From contig NZ_JAPFHA010000018.1 in assembly GCF_026586805.1 (NCBI RefSeq), positions 1 to 64,000 on the forward strand: a DNA stretch of 64,000 bases. Direction: 5' to 3'. The DNA comes from Niveibacterium sp. 24ML (GTDB lineage Bacteria > Pseudomonadota > Gammaproteobacteria > Burkholderiales > Rhodocyclaceae). Every line of letters begins with the position of its first letter. The stretch's first letter is position 1. This document shows positions 26,219-36,450 of this stretch, one piece after another. The position numbers and the translations under genes were made by a program. A model generated the notes under the pieces. That model saw only the letters and a list, made by a program, of their open reading frames with translations. It made no database searches and was not told the DNA's origin.

Positions 26219-26336
26219 GCGGCTGCCATGCGGTGCGCCGGGCGGGCCGGCGACGGCGGCCATCGGCCGGGGGCATGCAAAGCACGGCACGCCGGCGATA
26301 CGCGGCGCTGGGGCGCGTGCCTGCTAGAATGTGGGC

Positions 26337-26897
26337 GTGGATCCCATCAATCTGACCAATCATTTCCTGATCGCCATGCCTGCCATGGCGGATCCGAACT
26401 TCGCCCGCACCTTGACCTTCATCGCCGAGCACAACGACGAAGGCGCGCTGGGCGTGATCGTCAATCGCCCGATCGAAATGACGCTGGCGGAGCTGTTCGA
26501 GAAAGTCGACATTCCGCTCGAGTCGGCCGAGCTTGCGCAGCGGCCGGTGTTCTTCGGTGGCCCGGTGCAGACCGATCGCGGCTTTGTGCTGCATCGCCCC
26601 GCCGGCGAATGGCATTCCTCGCTGACAGTGAATGAAAGCGTCGCGCTGACCAGCTCGAAGGACATTCTTGAGTCGCTCGGTGCCACCGGCGAGCCGTCGG
26701 ATGTGCTGATCTCGCTCGGGTACGCGGGCTGGTCGGCGGGCCAGCTTGAAGCCGAGCTGGCGCAGAACGCGTGGCTCACGGTGCCGGCCGATCTGAGCAT
26801 CGTCTTTGATCTGCCGCCCGATGAGCGGCTCGACGCGGCGATGAAGTTGCTGGGGATCGACTTCACCCGCCTGTCGGACACTGCCGGCCACGCTTGA
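26337..26897 (+). CDS. yqgE: UPF0301 family protein YqgE
   Basis: Protein of 186 residues starting at GTG 26337 ([15 protein letters not shown]), which matches the usual N-terminus; GTG 26331 is two codons upstream. Conserved segments are [24 protein letters not shown] and [14 protein letters not shown]. Function unknown, but the gene is almost always next to ruvX (yqgF), as here, where the stop and start overlap (TGATG). Confidence 0.9.
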   Translation: MDPINLTNHFLIAMPAMADPNFARTLTFIAEHNDEGALGVIVNRPIEMTLAELFEKVDIPLESAELAQRPVFFGGPVQTDRGFVLHRPAGEWHSSLTVNESVALTSSKDILESLGATGEPSDVLISLGYAGWSAGQLEAELAQNAWLTVPADLSIVFDLPPDERLDAAMKLLGIDFTRLSDTAGHA

Positions 26898-27325
26898 TGG
26901 CTACGGTGCTCGGCTTTGACTTCGGCACCGCCCGGATCGGTGTTGCCGTGGGCGAGACCGAGGTCGGCATGGCGCAGCCGATCCAGGTGATCGAGGGCGA
27001 AGCCAACGAGCCGCGCTTCGCGGCCATTTCAAAACTGATCGACGAGTGGCGCCCGCAAACGCTGGTGGTCGGGCTGCCGGTGCATATCGACGGCACCGAG
27101 CACGAGATGACCGCGCGCGCGCGCCGCTTTGCCAACCAGCTGGGCGGCCGCTTCCGGCTGCCGGTGCAACTGGTGGATGAACGCCTGACCTCGGCCGAAG
27201 CCGAGACCATGCTGGCCCAGGCAGGCCACGGCTGGAAGTCGCGCAAGCGGCATCTGGACGCGGTGGCCGCCCAGCGCATTCTTCAAACCTGGTTCGAGAC
27301 ATCCAATGCCCATTCCGGACGCTGA
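26897..27325 (+). CDS. ruvX: RuvX/YqgF nuclease (16S pre-rRNA processing)
   Basis: Protein of 142 residues. The RNase H-like fold shows at the N-terminus ([15 protein letters not shown]) and at [12 protein letters not shown]. coli YqgF trims the 5' end of 16S rRNA and also resembles Holliday junction resolvases. The ATG overlaps the yqgE stop; the gene overlaps pyrR by 20 bases, so the pyrimidine genes are probably co-transcribed with it. Confidence 0.9.
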   Translation: MATVLGFDFGTARIGVAVGETEVGMAQPIQVIEGEANEPRFAAISKLIDEWRPQTLVVGLPVHIDGTEHEMTARARRFANQLGGRFRLPVQLVDERLTSAEAETMLAQAGHGWKSRKRHLDAVAAQRILQTWFETSNAHSGR

Positions 27326-27806
27326 ACAGCTGATCGCTGCCCTGACGGATCAGATCCGTCCCCATGTCACCGCCGACACTGCAATGGTCGGCATTCATAC
27401 CGGCGGCGTGTGGCTCGCCAAACGGCTGCATGCGGCACTCGGTCTGAGCAAGCCACTCGGCGTGATGGACGTCGCCTTCTACCGCGACGACTACGGCAAG
27501 AAGGGCCTGCACCCGAGCCCGCGCAAGAGCGAGATCCCTTTTGATGTCGCCGGCGCACCGATCATTCTGGTGGACGATGTGCTCTACACTGGCCGCACCA
27601 CCCGCGCGGCGCTCAATGAACTGTTCGACTACGGCCGCCCGGCGCGGGTGGATCTGGCAGTGCTGGTCGATCGCGGTGGCCGCGAGCTGCCGATCGCTGC
27701 CCGCTTCGTTGCCCACACGCTGGAAACCCCGATCGCTCCCACCGACAGCCTGCAGCTTGAAGAGGCGGCCGACGGCGCACTCACCTTGAGGCTGATCCAT
27801 GCTTAA
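27306..27806 (+). CDS. pyrR: PyrR bifunctional protein (uracil phosphoribosyltransferase / pyr regulator)
   Basis: Protein of 166 residues. The PRPP-binding loop [18 protein letters not shown] is diagnostic. In Gram-positives PyrR binds pyr mRNA and attenuates transcription; in proteobacteria with the pyrR-pyrB-pyrX order regulation is less clear. I see no attenuator hairpin because pyrR overlaps ruvX and pyrB overlaps pyrR by 8 bases. It may therefore mainly salvage uracil. Confidence 0.9.
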   Translation: MPIPDAEQLIAALTDQIRPHVTADTAMVGIHTGGVWLAKRLHAALGLSKPLGVMDVAFYRDDYGKKGLHPSPRKSEIPFDVAGAPIILVDDVLYTGRTTRAALNELFDYGRPARVDLAVLVDRGGRELPIAARFVAHTLETPIAPTDSLQLEEAADGALTLRLIHA

Positions 27807-28758
27807 CCCTCAACTCTCCAAAGACGGCAAGCTCGCGCACCTGCTCACGCTTGAAGGCCTGCCCAAGAGCATCCTCACCGAGATCCTCGACATCGCTGCC
27901 CCCTTCACCGAAGTGGGCGAGCGTGAGGTCAAAAAACTCCCGCTGCTGCGCGGCAAGAGCGTGTTCAACGTGTTCTTCGAGAACAGCACGCGCACCCGCA
28001 CCACCTTCGAGATTGCCGCCAAGCGGCTCTCGGCCGACGTGATCAACCTGAATGTGTCGACCAGCTCGACGAGCAAGGGCGAAACCCTGCTCGATACGGT
28101 GGATAACCTCTGCGCGATGGGCGCTGACATGTTCGTGATGCGGCACGCATCGAGCGGCGCGCCCTACCTGCTGGCGCAGCACTTGCGCGCCACCGGGCGC
28201 GACCACATCAGCGTGGTCAACGCCGGCGACGGGCGCCATGCGCACCCGACGCAGGGCCTGCTCGACATGTACACGATCCGTCACTACAAGAAGGACTTCA
28301 CCAACCTGACGGTGGCGGTGGTGGGCGATGTGCTGCATTCGCGCGTCGCGCGCTCCGAGATCGCCGCGCTGACCACCTTGGGCGTGCCCGAAGTGCGCGT
28401 GATCGGCCCCAAGACCCTGCTGCCGACCGACGTTGAGCGCATGGGCGTGCGCGTCTTCCACGACATGCGCGAAGGCCTCAAGGGCGTCGATGTGGTCATG
28501 ATGCTGCGCTTGCAGAACGAGCGCATGCAAGGCGCGCTGCTGCCCTCCAGCCAGGAATATTTCAAGGTCTGGGGCCTGACACCCGAGAAGCTCGCGCTCG
28601 CCAAACCCGATGCGATCGTGATGCACCCCGGCCCGATGAACCGCGGTGTCGAGATCGATTCGGCGGTTGCCGACGGCGGCAATGCGGTGATCCTGCCGCA
28701 GGTGACATTCGGCATCGCGGTGCGGATGGCGGTGATGAGCATGTTGGCGGGGCACTGA
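27799..28758 (+). CDS. pyrB: Aspartate carbamoyltransferase catalytic chain
   Basis: Protein of 319 residues, normal length. It makes carbamoyl-aspartate in pyrimidine synthesis. The carbamoyl phosphate site [12 protein letters not shown], the 80s-loop [10 protein letters not shown] and [12 protein letters not shown] are present. No pyrI regulatory chain is near. In this class PyrB forms a dodecamer with an inactive dihydroorotase-like protein, and that partner is the next gene, 4 bases downstream. Confidence 0.95.
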   Translation: MLNPQLSKDGKLAHLLTLEGLPKSILTEILDIAAPFTEVGEREVKKLPLLRGKSVFNVFFENSTRTRTTFEIAAKRLSADVINLNVSTSSTSKGETLLDTVDNLCAMGADMFVMRHASSGAPYLLAQHLRATGRDHISVVNAGDGRHAHPTQGLLDMYTIRHYKKDFTNLTVAVVGDVLHSRVARSEIAALTTLGVPEVRVIGPKTLLPTDVERMGVRVFHDMREGLKGVDVVMMLRLQNERMQGALLPSSQEYFKVWGLTPEKLALAKPDAIVMHPGPMNRGVEIDSAVADGGNAVILPQVTFGIAVRMAVMSMLAGH

Positions 28759-28762
28759 GACC

Positions 28763-30043
28763 ATGACGATGAAGATCCAGATTTCGAACGGCCGCGTGAT
28801 TGACCCGGCCAACAAGCTCGATGCCCGGCAAGACGTGTTCATCGCCGAAGGCAAGATCGTCGCGCTCGGGAGCGCGCCGGCCGGTTTTGTTGCAGACCGC
28901 GTGATCGATGCGAACGGCGCGGTGGTCGCGCCCGGGCTGGTTGATCTCTCTGCCCGCCTGCGCGAGCCGGGCAACGAATACAAGGCCACGCTCGAATCCG
29001 AAATGCAGGCTGCGATGGCCGGCGGCGTCACCAGCCTTGCCTGCCCGCCCGATACCGACCCGGCGCTCGACGAACCGGGCTTGGTTGAAATGCTCTGCCA
29101 CCGCGCACGCAAGCTCAACTGCGCGCACGTCTATCCGGTCGGCGCCCTCACCGCCGGCCTCAAAGGCGAACGGCTCACCGAAATGGCGGAGCTGACCGAG
29201 GCCGGTTGCGTGGCCTTCGGCCAGGCCAACACCCCGATGAAGGACAACCTGGTGCTGATGCGCGCGATGCAGTACGCCGCTACCTTCGGCTACCGCGTCT
29301 GGCTGCAGCCGCTTGATCCCTACATGTCGCGCGGCGTTGCGCACGACGGTGAGGTCGCCTCACGCCTGGGCCTGACCGGCATTCCGGTTGAAGCAGAGAC
29401 CGTCGCGCTCGCGACGCAACTGCAACTGGCCCGCAGCACCGGCGTCAAGCTGCACATCACGCGCCTGTCTTCGGCCGCCGGCTTGGACTTGATCCGCCGT
29501 GCGCGCGCTGAAGGGCTTAACGTCACCTGCGATGTCAGCGCTCATCACCTGCATCTGAGTGACGTGGATATCGGTTTCTTCAGCCCGCTCACGCATCTGG
29601 TGCCACCCCTGCGTGCCCAGCGCGACCGTGAAGCCCTGCGCGCGGCGCTGGCCGGCGGCGAGATCGACGCCGTGTGCTCGGACCACACACCGGTTGACGA
29701 TGACGAGAAGCAGACGCCGTTTGCCGAGGCGGCGCCCGGTGCCACCGGCCTTGAACTGCTGCTGCCGCTCACGCTCAAGTGGGGGGCCGAGATGAAGCTG
29801 CCGCTTTCGACCACGCTCGCGCGCGTCACCGCCGACGCTGCGCGGATCATGGGGATCACGAAAGGCGGCCACCTCGGTGTGGGCGCGCGCGCCGATGTCT
29901 GCATCTTCGACCCGGACGCGCACCGCACGATCACCCGCGCCGGCTTGCGCAGCCAGGGCAAGAACACGCCCTTCCTTGGTTACGAGTTGCCAGGCGTGGT
30001 GACGCACACCCTGGTTGAAGGCCGGGTCATGCTTGGTGCCTGA
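28763..30043 (+). CDS. pyrX: Dihydroorotase-like protein PyrX (PyrC'), probably catalytically inactive
   Basis: Protein of 426 residues of the type I dihydroorotase family. Active members have a His-x-His metal site in GLVDxHxHLREPG; here the segment reads GLVDLSARLREPG, with both histidines missing. The later DHAPH-type segment reads SDHTPVDDDEK. It should therefore be the structural partner of PyrB rather than an enzyme, as shown for PyrC' of Pseudomonas. A separate active pyrC is expected elsewhere. It closes the yqgE-ruvX-pyrR-pyrB operon. Confidence 0.9.
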   Translation: MTMKIQISNGRVIDPANKLDARQDVFIAEGKIVALGSAPAGFVADRVIDANGAVVAPGLVDLSARLREPGNEYKATLESEMQAAMAGGVTSLACPPDTDPALDEPGLVEMLCHRARKLNCAHVYPVGALTAGLKGERLTEMAELTEAGCVAFGQANTPMKDNLVLMRAMQYAATFGYRVWLQPLDPYMSRGVAHDGEVASRLGLTGIPVEAETVALATQLQLARSTGVKLHITRLSSAAGLDLIRRARAEGLNVTCDVSAHHLHLSDVDIGFFSPLTHLVPPLRAQRDREALRAALAGGEIDAVCSDHTPVDDDEKQTPFAEAAPGATGLELLLPLTLKWGAEMKLPLSTTLARVTADAARIMGITKGGHLGVGARADVCIFDPDAHRTITRAGLRSQGKNTPFLGYELPGVVTHTLVEGRVMLGA

Positions 30044-30058
30044 GCACCGACCGCCTGT

Positions 30059-30097
30059 GCAGAGGCTCGGCTATCGTGCGCATTGCGATGCCTCTGC
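30059..30097. terminator. Hairpin downstream of pyrX
   Basis: GCAGAGGC (30059-30066) pairs with GCCTCTGC (30090-30097), with an inner ATCG/CGAT pairing around a 9-base loop. No T-run follows, so factor-independent termination is uncertain. It lies 16 bases after the pyrX stop, in the 162-base gap before the methyltransferase. Confidence 0.45.
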
Positions 30098-30205
30098 CTT
30101 GGCTGTAACAGCAATGCAGCTTGAGTAAGCCGCCCCGCTGATGCAGACTCGCGCCCTCTGGAGCGGCACCGCAAGGTGCCGCGCGCTTCTGCGAATGGGG
30201 GTGGC

Positions 30206-30802
30206 ATGGCCAACGTCTGGGACGAACGTTACTCGCAGCCGGGTTTCTATTACGGCGATACGCCCAATGACTTCCTGCGCGAGCATGCTTCCCGCATTCC
30301 ACCCGGCGAGGTGCTCTGCCTCGGTGAAGGTGAGGGGCGCAACGCCCTTTATCTGGCTCAGCTGGGTTATCAGGTCACCGCGGTGGATAGCTCTGCGGTC
30401 GGCCTTGAAAAGCTCAGCAAGCGGGCCGAAGCGGGTGGGCTGCTGATCCGAACTGTCTGCGCGGATCTTGCCAAGTACGATTTCGGCTCAGCCCGGTGGT
30501 CGGCCGTTGTCTCGATCTTCTGCCATCTTCCGCCGCCCCTGCGCGCTTTCGTGCATGCGCGTGCCGTCAGCGCCCTGCGGCCGGGCGGCTTGGTCTTGCT
30601 GGAGGCCTACACGCCGCGACAGCTCCAGCTCGGAACCGGTGGGCCGAAGGATCAGAGCCTGCTTTACGAAATGCGGACGCTGGCGAGCGACTTCGCCGCG
30701 CTGCGCCGCGAGCACTTGGCCGAGCTGGAGCGCGAAGTCATCGAGGGGATCGGCCACACCGGCCGCGCGAGCGTTGTTCAATTGATTGGCGCGCGGCCCT
30801 GA
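30206..30802 (+). CDS. Class I SAM-dependent methyltransferase (TehB-like)
   Basis: Protein of 198 residues from the ATG at 30206; the in-frame upstream start lacks family support. Motif I is VLCLGEGEGRNALYLA. The N-terminus WDERYSQPGFYYGDTPNDF is typical of a family related to TehB and thiol methyltransferases. The substrate is unknown; small thiols or metalloid ions are possible. It is followed after 2 bases by the MazG-like gene. Confidence 0.8.
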   Translation: MANVWDERYSQPGFYYGDTPNDFLREHASRIPPGEVLCLGEGEGRNALYLAQLGYQVTAVDSSAVGLEKLSKRAEAGGLLIRTVCADLAKYDFGSARWSAVVSIFCHLPPPLRAFVHARAVSALRPGGLVLLEAYTPRQLQLGTGGPKDQSLLYEMRTLASDFAALRREHLAELEREVIEGIGHTGRASVVQLIGARP

Positions 30803-30804
30803 CC

Positions 30805-31128
30805 ATGGCACGTTTGATCGATACCGCCGCGCTGGAAGTGGAACTCGCGCGCTTTGCGGCCGAGCGGGACTGGGATCAGTTCCACACCCCGCGCAACCTG
30901 ATTCTTGCGCTGACGGGTGAAGTGGGCGAGCTTGCCGAGATCTTTCAGTGGAAGACCGACGCACAGGCCGAGGCGATCATGGCCGGCGAGCAGGCGGAAC
31001 ATGTGCGGCAGGAAATTGCCGATGTACTGCTCTACCTGATGCGGCTTGCGATGGTGCTTGGGGTCGATCTGGATGCCGCGGTGCGCGACAAGATCGCGCT
31101 TAACGCGAAGAAATACCCGCCGCTGTAG
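30805..31128 (+). CDS. MazG-like nucleotide pyrophosphohydrolase
   Basis: Protein of 107 residues with the all-alpha NTP pyrophosphatase fold. The metal-binding motif EVGELAEIFQW is followed by EIADVLLYL, as in the dCTPase/RS21-C6 type. Such enzymes clear non-canonical or excess (d)NTPs. It is probably co-translated with the methyltransferase just upstream. Confidence 0.85.
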   Translation: MARLIDTAALEVELARFAAERDWDQFHTPRNLILALTGEVGELAEIFQWKTDAQAEAIMAGEQAEHVRQEIADVLLYLMRLAMVLGVDLDAAVRDKIALNAKKYPPL

Positions 31129-31152
31129 TCGGCGCTGGCGCTGCGGCCCGCC

Positions 31153-31758
31153 TCAGGCGTCGGCCAGCGACTGCGGGCGGGGATTCTGCACGTTCCAGGT
31201 CAGTTCGCTCAGCTGTGTCAGCGCTTCGGTACGCATCAGCAATTCACGATCGTTCCAGGGCTTCTGAAAAATACCGAAAATGCCTTCACAGTCGCGCACG
31301 CGCGCTTGCAGGGCATCGTGCCCGGTGATTGCGATGATCGGCAGTCGTTCGGTCGCGAGGCTGCCCTGCACGGACGCAATCAACTCGAATCCGTTCATGC
31401 GCGGCATTTCAAGGTCGGTAATGAGCAAATGAAAACGGCGCTCGGCCAGGCGCTCTTCTGCTTCGATGCCGTCTTGCGCCAGTGCGACTTCATAGCCCGC
31501 TGATTCGAGCAGTTTCTGCAGTTTTGCGCGCACCACGGCGGAGTCGTCGACCACCAGTACTGCGCGACGCTTTGGGGCCGGCGGTACGATCTGACGCTGC
31601 TCGGCCGGGGTCAGCGGTTCTGGCCGGAAGAGCGGTGCGGTGCAGAAGAACACCAGCGCCAGCCCCATGAATACCGCGATCAGGTAACCGTAGCTCGACA
31701 CCGCATCCGCAAACACGCTCCAGCTCTGCAACCATGAGCCTGAGAATACGTTGAGCAT
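31153..31758 (-). CDS. Membrane-anchored receiver-domain protein
   Basis: Protein of 201 residues from the ATG at 31758. One transmembrane helix lies at about 24-44, then a proline-rich linker, then a complete receiver domain: acidic pair Asp71-Asp72, phospho-acceptor Asp115 in LLITDLEMPRMNG and a conserved lysine in FQKPW. There is no output domain. Stand-alone receivers are usually soluble, so a membrane tether is unusual. No partner kinase is adjacent; kinases at 49.9 and 54.1 kb are candidates only by proximity. Confidence 0.8.
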   Translation of the reverse strand: MLNVFSGSWLQSWSVFADAVSSYGYLIAVFMGLALVFFCTAPLFRPEPLTPAEQRQIVPPAPKRRAVLVVDDSAVVRAKLQKLLESAGYEVALAQDGIEAEERLAERRFHLLITDLEMPRMNGFELIASVQGSLATERLPIIAITGHDALQARVRDCEGIFGIFQKPWNDRELLMRTEALTQLSELTWNVQNPRPQSLADA

Positions 31759-32053
31759 GTGATCGACCTCTTTTGAATGCGCCTGATGGCGTGTGGGGGC
31801 TGTCAAGACTCCTTAAATCATGCGCGTGAACGCGCGTGCGTGAAATGCCAAGCGAATTGGCCTTGCGTAGCAGATCACGCCGGAGAACAGTTGGCCCGTG
31901 AATGCCCCGCTTGCGGACGGCTCCCGGCGACCCTTGGCGGGTGGGTGGGCGATCCATCATCAATGCGAAATACTCGGGACTTCGCGAAATCCGCCATTCT
32001 GGAAAGGCCCAGATTTGCCCACTGGCGGGACTGCGCGTGGGCACTCAAAGCCG
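31759..32053. other. Intergenic region
   Basis: About 295 bases between pdxH and the receiver gene, both on the minus strand. I find no convincing ORF or RNA. A 5-bp GCGCG/CGCGC hairpin lies at 31822-31835. The promoter of the receiver gene must lie here, but I could not assign boxes with confidence. Confidence 0.5.
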
Positions 32054-32644
32054 TCAGGGGAAGAGTGGTGTGCGCGACCAGTCGCCGTCTGCCTGGCGCT
32101 CGAGCTTGACGCGGTCGTGCAGGCGGAAAGCGCCGGCCTTCCAGAACTCGATCACTTCAGGGGTGACGCGGAAGCCGGACCAGAAGTCCGGCCGCGGGAT
32201 CTCGCCGATGCCGAATTTCAGCGCGTAGGCCGCGACGCGCTTTTCCAGCTCCCAGCGGCCTTCCATCGGCTGCGATTGCTTCGATGCCCAGGCGCCGATG
32301 CGTGAATCGCGCGCGCGGCTGGCGAAGTAGGCGTCGGCTTCGTCCTTGCTCACCGGCGTGATGGCGCCCTGCACGCGCACCTGGCGCTGCAGGCTCTTCC
32401 AGTGGAAAAGCAAGGCGGCCTTGGGGTTGACGGCCAGTTCGTGCGCTTTCTGGCTGCCCAGGTTGGTGTAGAAGACGAAGCCGTGCTCATCGAAGTCTTT
32501 CAGCAGCACCATGCGGCATGAGGGCATGCCATCGGCGCCAACGGTCGATAGGGCCATGGCGTTCGGGTCGTTGGGTTCGCTGGCGCTCGCCTCGGCAAGC
32601 CATTCGCCGAAGAGGGTGAAGGGGTTCGGGACGTCGATACTCAT
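32054..32644 (-). CDS. pdxH: Pyridoxamine 5'-phosphate oxidase
   Basis: Protein of 196 residues from the ATG at 32644; the longer reading adds an unrelated head. It oxidises pyridoxamine or pyridoxine phosphate to pyridoxal phosphate using FMN. Family blocks include [47 protein letters not shown] and the C-terminal substrate-binding stretch FRLHDR. It is 74 bases after yggU; with the PLP-binding yggS upstream in the same run, a shared vitamin B6 theme is possible. Confidence 0.95.
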   Translation of the reverse strand: MSIDVPNPFTLFGEWLAEASASEPNDPNAMALSTVGADGMPSCRMVLLKDFDEHGFVFYTNLGSQKAHELAVNPKAALLFHWKSLQRQVRVQGAITPVSKDEADAYFASRARDSRIGAWASKQSQPMEGRWELEKRVAAYALKFGIGEIPRPDFWSGFRVTPEVIEFWKAGAFRLHDRVKLERQADGDWSRTPLFP

Positions 32645-32718
32645 GGGGATATCCGGATCGGGTTTCGGGGGCAACGCGAAGGCGCCGGGGCGCCATCTGC
32701 TGTTCGAGTGTCGCGGGC

Positions 32719-33021
32719 TCAATCGGTTCTGTTGCCAGTGAGCAGGGCTGCGAGGCGTTCGGGGCTTGCTCCGCTGACGCGAACCCGTTTCTGGCGTGAT
32801 GCCTCGCCGGATTCGAGCGTCACTGCCCGCTTGGCAACGCCCAGTTCTTTTGCGAGGAACGCGAGCAGGGCGGCATTGGCTTTGCCATCGACGGGCGGCG
32901 CCGCAAGGCGGATCTTCAGTGCTTCACCGTGCAAGCCGATCAATTCGGTGCGTTTTGCGCCGGGCTGGATGTGCAAGGCGATGACGACACTGCCATCGGC
33001 GCAATGACTCAGCCAGCTCAC
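32719..33021 (-). CDS. yggU: YggU (DUF167) family protein
   Basis: Protein of 100 residues with the DUF167 signature: [17 protein letters not shown]-like start, [18 protein letters not shown] and a basic strand [10 protein letters not shown]. Function unknown. It overlaps yggT by 4 bases, the usual arrangement in proteobacteria. Confidence 0.9.
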   Translation of the reverse strand: MSWLSHCADGSVVIALHIQPGAKRTELIGLHGEALKIRLAAPPVDGKANAALLAFLAKELGVAKRAVTLESGEASRQKRVRVSGASPERLAALLTGNRTD

Positions 33022-33587
33022 AGCAAAGCGAGGGTGACGGCCTGGCGCAGGTTCATGAGCACGAACTGCAGCATCTGCAGGATCAGCAGCAGCACCAGCG
33101 GTGACAGGTCCACCCCGCCCAGCGGCGGCAAGCGCCGCTGCAAGGGCAGCAGGAAGGGGCGGGCGAGGCCGTTGATCAGCGGCGCGACTGGTGCGCGCGG
33201 GTTCACCCAGGACAGCACCGCCGCGGCGATCACGACCATCATGATCAGGTAGAGCATGCTGCGCAGCAGTTCGAACACGCCGCCGATTGCCGCGCTCAGG
33301 ATCAGGCCGATGGGGTTGTCGAGCGCGCCCCTGAGTGCCAGATCAATCGCAACGACCAGGCATTGCGCCAGCCAGGCCGGCACGATGCATGACAAGTCGA
33401 AGCCCCCGCTCGAACCGAACACCTTCTGCGCCGGGCGCACCGCCCAGTCGGTGGCGGCCAGCACGAACTGCCCGATCTGGTTGATGAAGGAAAGACGTTG
33501 CCAGCGCATCAGCGCGCGCACCAGCAGCAGCACCGTGATGAAGCTTCCAACGGCTTCGACGATCAGCATCAGCAAGCCCTGAACCAT
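33018..33587 (-). CDS. yggT: YggT family integral membrane protein
   Basis: Protein of 189 residues from the ATG at 33587, which has GGAGAG upstream on the minus strand. Two copies of the YggT unit (about residues 5-75 and 95-185) are visible, each with paired hydrophobic helices and a segment like VRPAQKVF or ARPFLLPLQRRLPP. In related bacteria the gene is tied to osmotic or cell-envelope functions. It sits between proC and yggU. Confidence 0.9.
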   Translation of the reverse strand: MVQGLLMLIVEAVGSFITVLLLVRALMRWQRLSFINQIGQFVLAATDWAVRPAQKVFGSSGGFDLSCIVPAWLAQCLVVAIDLALRGALDNPIGLILSAAIGGVFELLRSMLYLIMMVVIAAAVLSWVNPRAPVAPLINGLARPFLLPLQRRLPPLGGVDLSPLVLLLILQMLQFVLMNLRQAVTLALL

Positions 33588-33618
33588 TGCGCAATCTCTC
33601 CAGTCAGTGGGGCGGCGT

Positions 33619-34431
33619 TCAGTCGCGCCCGAGTTCCTCGCCCATCGCGCGGCCGCGGGTCTCGGCTGCAACGAGTGCGCGGGCGATCAAGGCCTTGAAA
33701 CCCGCCTCTTCCATTGCGCCGAGCGCTGCCGCGGTGGTGCCGCCTTTCGAGGTGACACGGGCGCGCAGGGTTGCCGCGTCTTCATCGCTTGCGGCGGCCA
33801 GCCTTGCTGCGCCAAGCACGGTGTCGATCGCGAGCGTGCGTGCGGTGTCGCGCGGCAGGCCGAGCGCTTCGCCGCCCTCGATCAGCGCTTCGATGAAGTA
33901 GAACACATAGGCCGGCCCGCTGCCGGAGAGCGCGGTCACGGCATCGATCTGCGTTTCGTCGGTGAGCCAGACCACCGATCCGACCGCGCCGAGAATGCTC
34001 GATGCGGCATCACGGTCGCCATCGGTGACGTCGTTGTCCGCAATCAGGCCGGCGGCCCCGGCGCCAATCAAGGCCGGTGTGTTGGGCATGGCACGCACGA
34101 TGCGGCGGTAACCACCCAGCCAGCGTGACAAGGCTTCCATGCGGATGCCCGCGGCGATGCTCAGTACCAGTTGCGAGCCCAGGCGCCCTGCAAGCGGCGC
34201 GAGGGCATCGCGCATGTGTTGCGGTTTGACGGCGAGCACCAGGACGTCGCACTCCAGCGCGGCCTCGTCCAGCGATTCAACTGCGCGCACGCCGAAGCGA
34301 TCTGACAGCGCGGTGCGGGCGTCGGGGCTCAGGTCCACCGCTTGCAGCGCTTCGCGTGCAAAGCCGCGTTCGATGAGGCCGCCGATCAGTGCCGCTGCCA
34401 TGTTGCCGCCACCCAGGAAAGTGATTCGCAT
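33619..34431 (-). CDS. proC: Pyrroline-5-carboxylate reductase
   Basis: Protein of 270 residues, last step of proline synthesis (NAD(P)H-dependent). The nucleotide fold starts ITFLGGGNMAAALIGGL, and the family signature ALSGSGPAYVFYFIEAL is intact. It lies 30 bases after yggS and 31 bases before yggT in the conserved yggS-proC-yggT-yggU run. Confidence 0.95.
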   Translation of the reverse strand: MRITFLGGGNMAAALIGGLIERGFAREALQAVDLSPDARTALSDRFGVRAVESLDEAALECDVLVLAVKPQHMRDALAPLAGRLGSQLVLSIAAGIRMEALSRWLGGYRRIVRAMPNTPALIGAGAAGLIADNDVTDGDRDAASSILGAVGSVVWLTDETQIDAVTALSGSGPAYVFYFIEALIEGGEALGLPRDTARTLAIDTVLGAARLAAASDEDAATLRARVTSKGGTTAAALGAMEEAGFKALIARALVAAETRGRAMGEELGRD

Positions 34432-34461
34432 ACGTGTGTCTCTGTGATTCGTGGAACAGGA

Positions 34462-35160
34462 TCAGGGGGTGCCCGCGGTGCGGGTGCCGAAAATCGCCGT
34501 GCCGACGCGCACGATGCTTGCACCTTCGGCAATCGCAAGGTCGAGGTCGGACGACATCCCCATCGAAAGGGTGTCAAGTGCCAGGCCGTAACGCTCGTTC
34601 AGGGTATCGCGAAGCTCGCGTAGCTGCGCAAACCGGCCGCGCAGCACGGCCACGTCATCGCTCGGCTCGGGAATCGCCATCAGGCCGCGCAGGCGCAGCC
34701 GCGGCAGCGCCGCGACTTCAAGCGCGAGCGACTCGACCGACTCGGGCGCAGCGCCCGATTTCGAGGCTTCGCCACTGACATTGACCTGGATGCAGACATT
34801 CAGCGGCGCATGGTGGGCGGCGCGCTGTTCCGAGAGGCGTTGCGCGATCTTCAGGCGGTCCACCGAGTGCACCCACTGGAAGTGCTGCGCGACGAGGCGG
34901 CTTTTGTTGCTTTGCAGCGGCCCGATGAAATGCCAATCCAGTTTCAGCGCTGCAAGGGCCTCAACCTTGCCGCAGCCTTCCTGAACATAGTTCTCGCCAA
35001 AGGCGTGCTGGCCAGCCGCCGCAAGCGCTGCAACCGATTCGGCGGGGAAGGTCTTGCTGACCGCGAGCAGGCTCACGCTGGCCGGATTTCGCCCTGCCTG
35101 GCGGCAGGCCTGATCAATTCGTTCGCGAACTGCTTGCAGATTGGCCGAAAGGGCTGTCAT
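34462..35160 (-). CDS. yggS: PLP homeostasis protein YggS (PLPBP)
   Basis: Protein of 232 residues from the ATG at 35160; an upstream ATG at 35178 is possible. It binds pyridoxal phosphate on the lysine in LLAVSKTFP and keeps free PLP in balance. FGENYVQEG, WHFIGPLQSNK and LSMGMSSDLDLAI are family hallmarks. It is divergent from pilT, as in many gamma- and betaproteobacteria. Confidence 0.95.
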   Translation of the reverse strand: MTALSANLQAVRERIDQACRQAGRNPASVSLLAVSKTFPAESVAALAAAGQHAFGENYVQEGCGKVEALAALKLDWHFIGPLQSNKSRLVAQHFQWVHSVDRLKIAQRLSEQRAAHHAPLNVCIQVNVSGEASKSGAAPESVESLALEVAALPRLRLRGLMAIPEPSDDVAVLRGRFAQLRELRDTLNERYGLALDTLSMGMSSDLDLAIAEGASIVRVGTAIFGTRTAGTP

Positions 35161-35249
35161 ATAATCGTTTCGAGTCATTCGACCGGGCTGGTCGAGTATA
35201 GCAGCGCACTTGCCGCCCACTGTCTGCGCCACGCATCCTGAGAGACGCC
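35161..35249. promoter_or_regulatory. Divergent yggS-pilT promoter region
   Basis: This 89-base gap must hold promoters for both directions. It contains the inverted repeat TCGACC-GGGCT-GGTCGA at 35179-35195 and, directly after it, a -10-like TATAGC at 35197-35202 for pilT. No good -35 match is seen. The palindrome next to the -10 could be an operator. Confidence 0.35.
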
Positions 35250-36293
<1,044 letters not shown>

Positions 36294-36450
36294 ATCCGCG
36301 CATTGGCCTGTTGCGCGGGCCGATCTCGATCCTGCGATGCTCGCCGTACTCGGGTACGGCTACGCTTCTCGAATCGACCTCGACCCGCTCACGACGGCCA
36401 CTGCACGAATCGCCGAGGCGATCACCAGAACAGCGAAGGGAAGAAGCACC

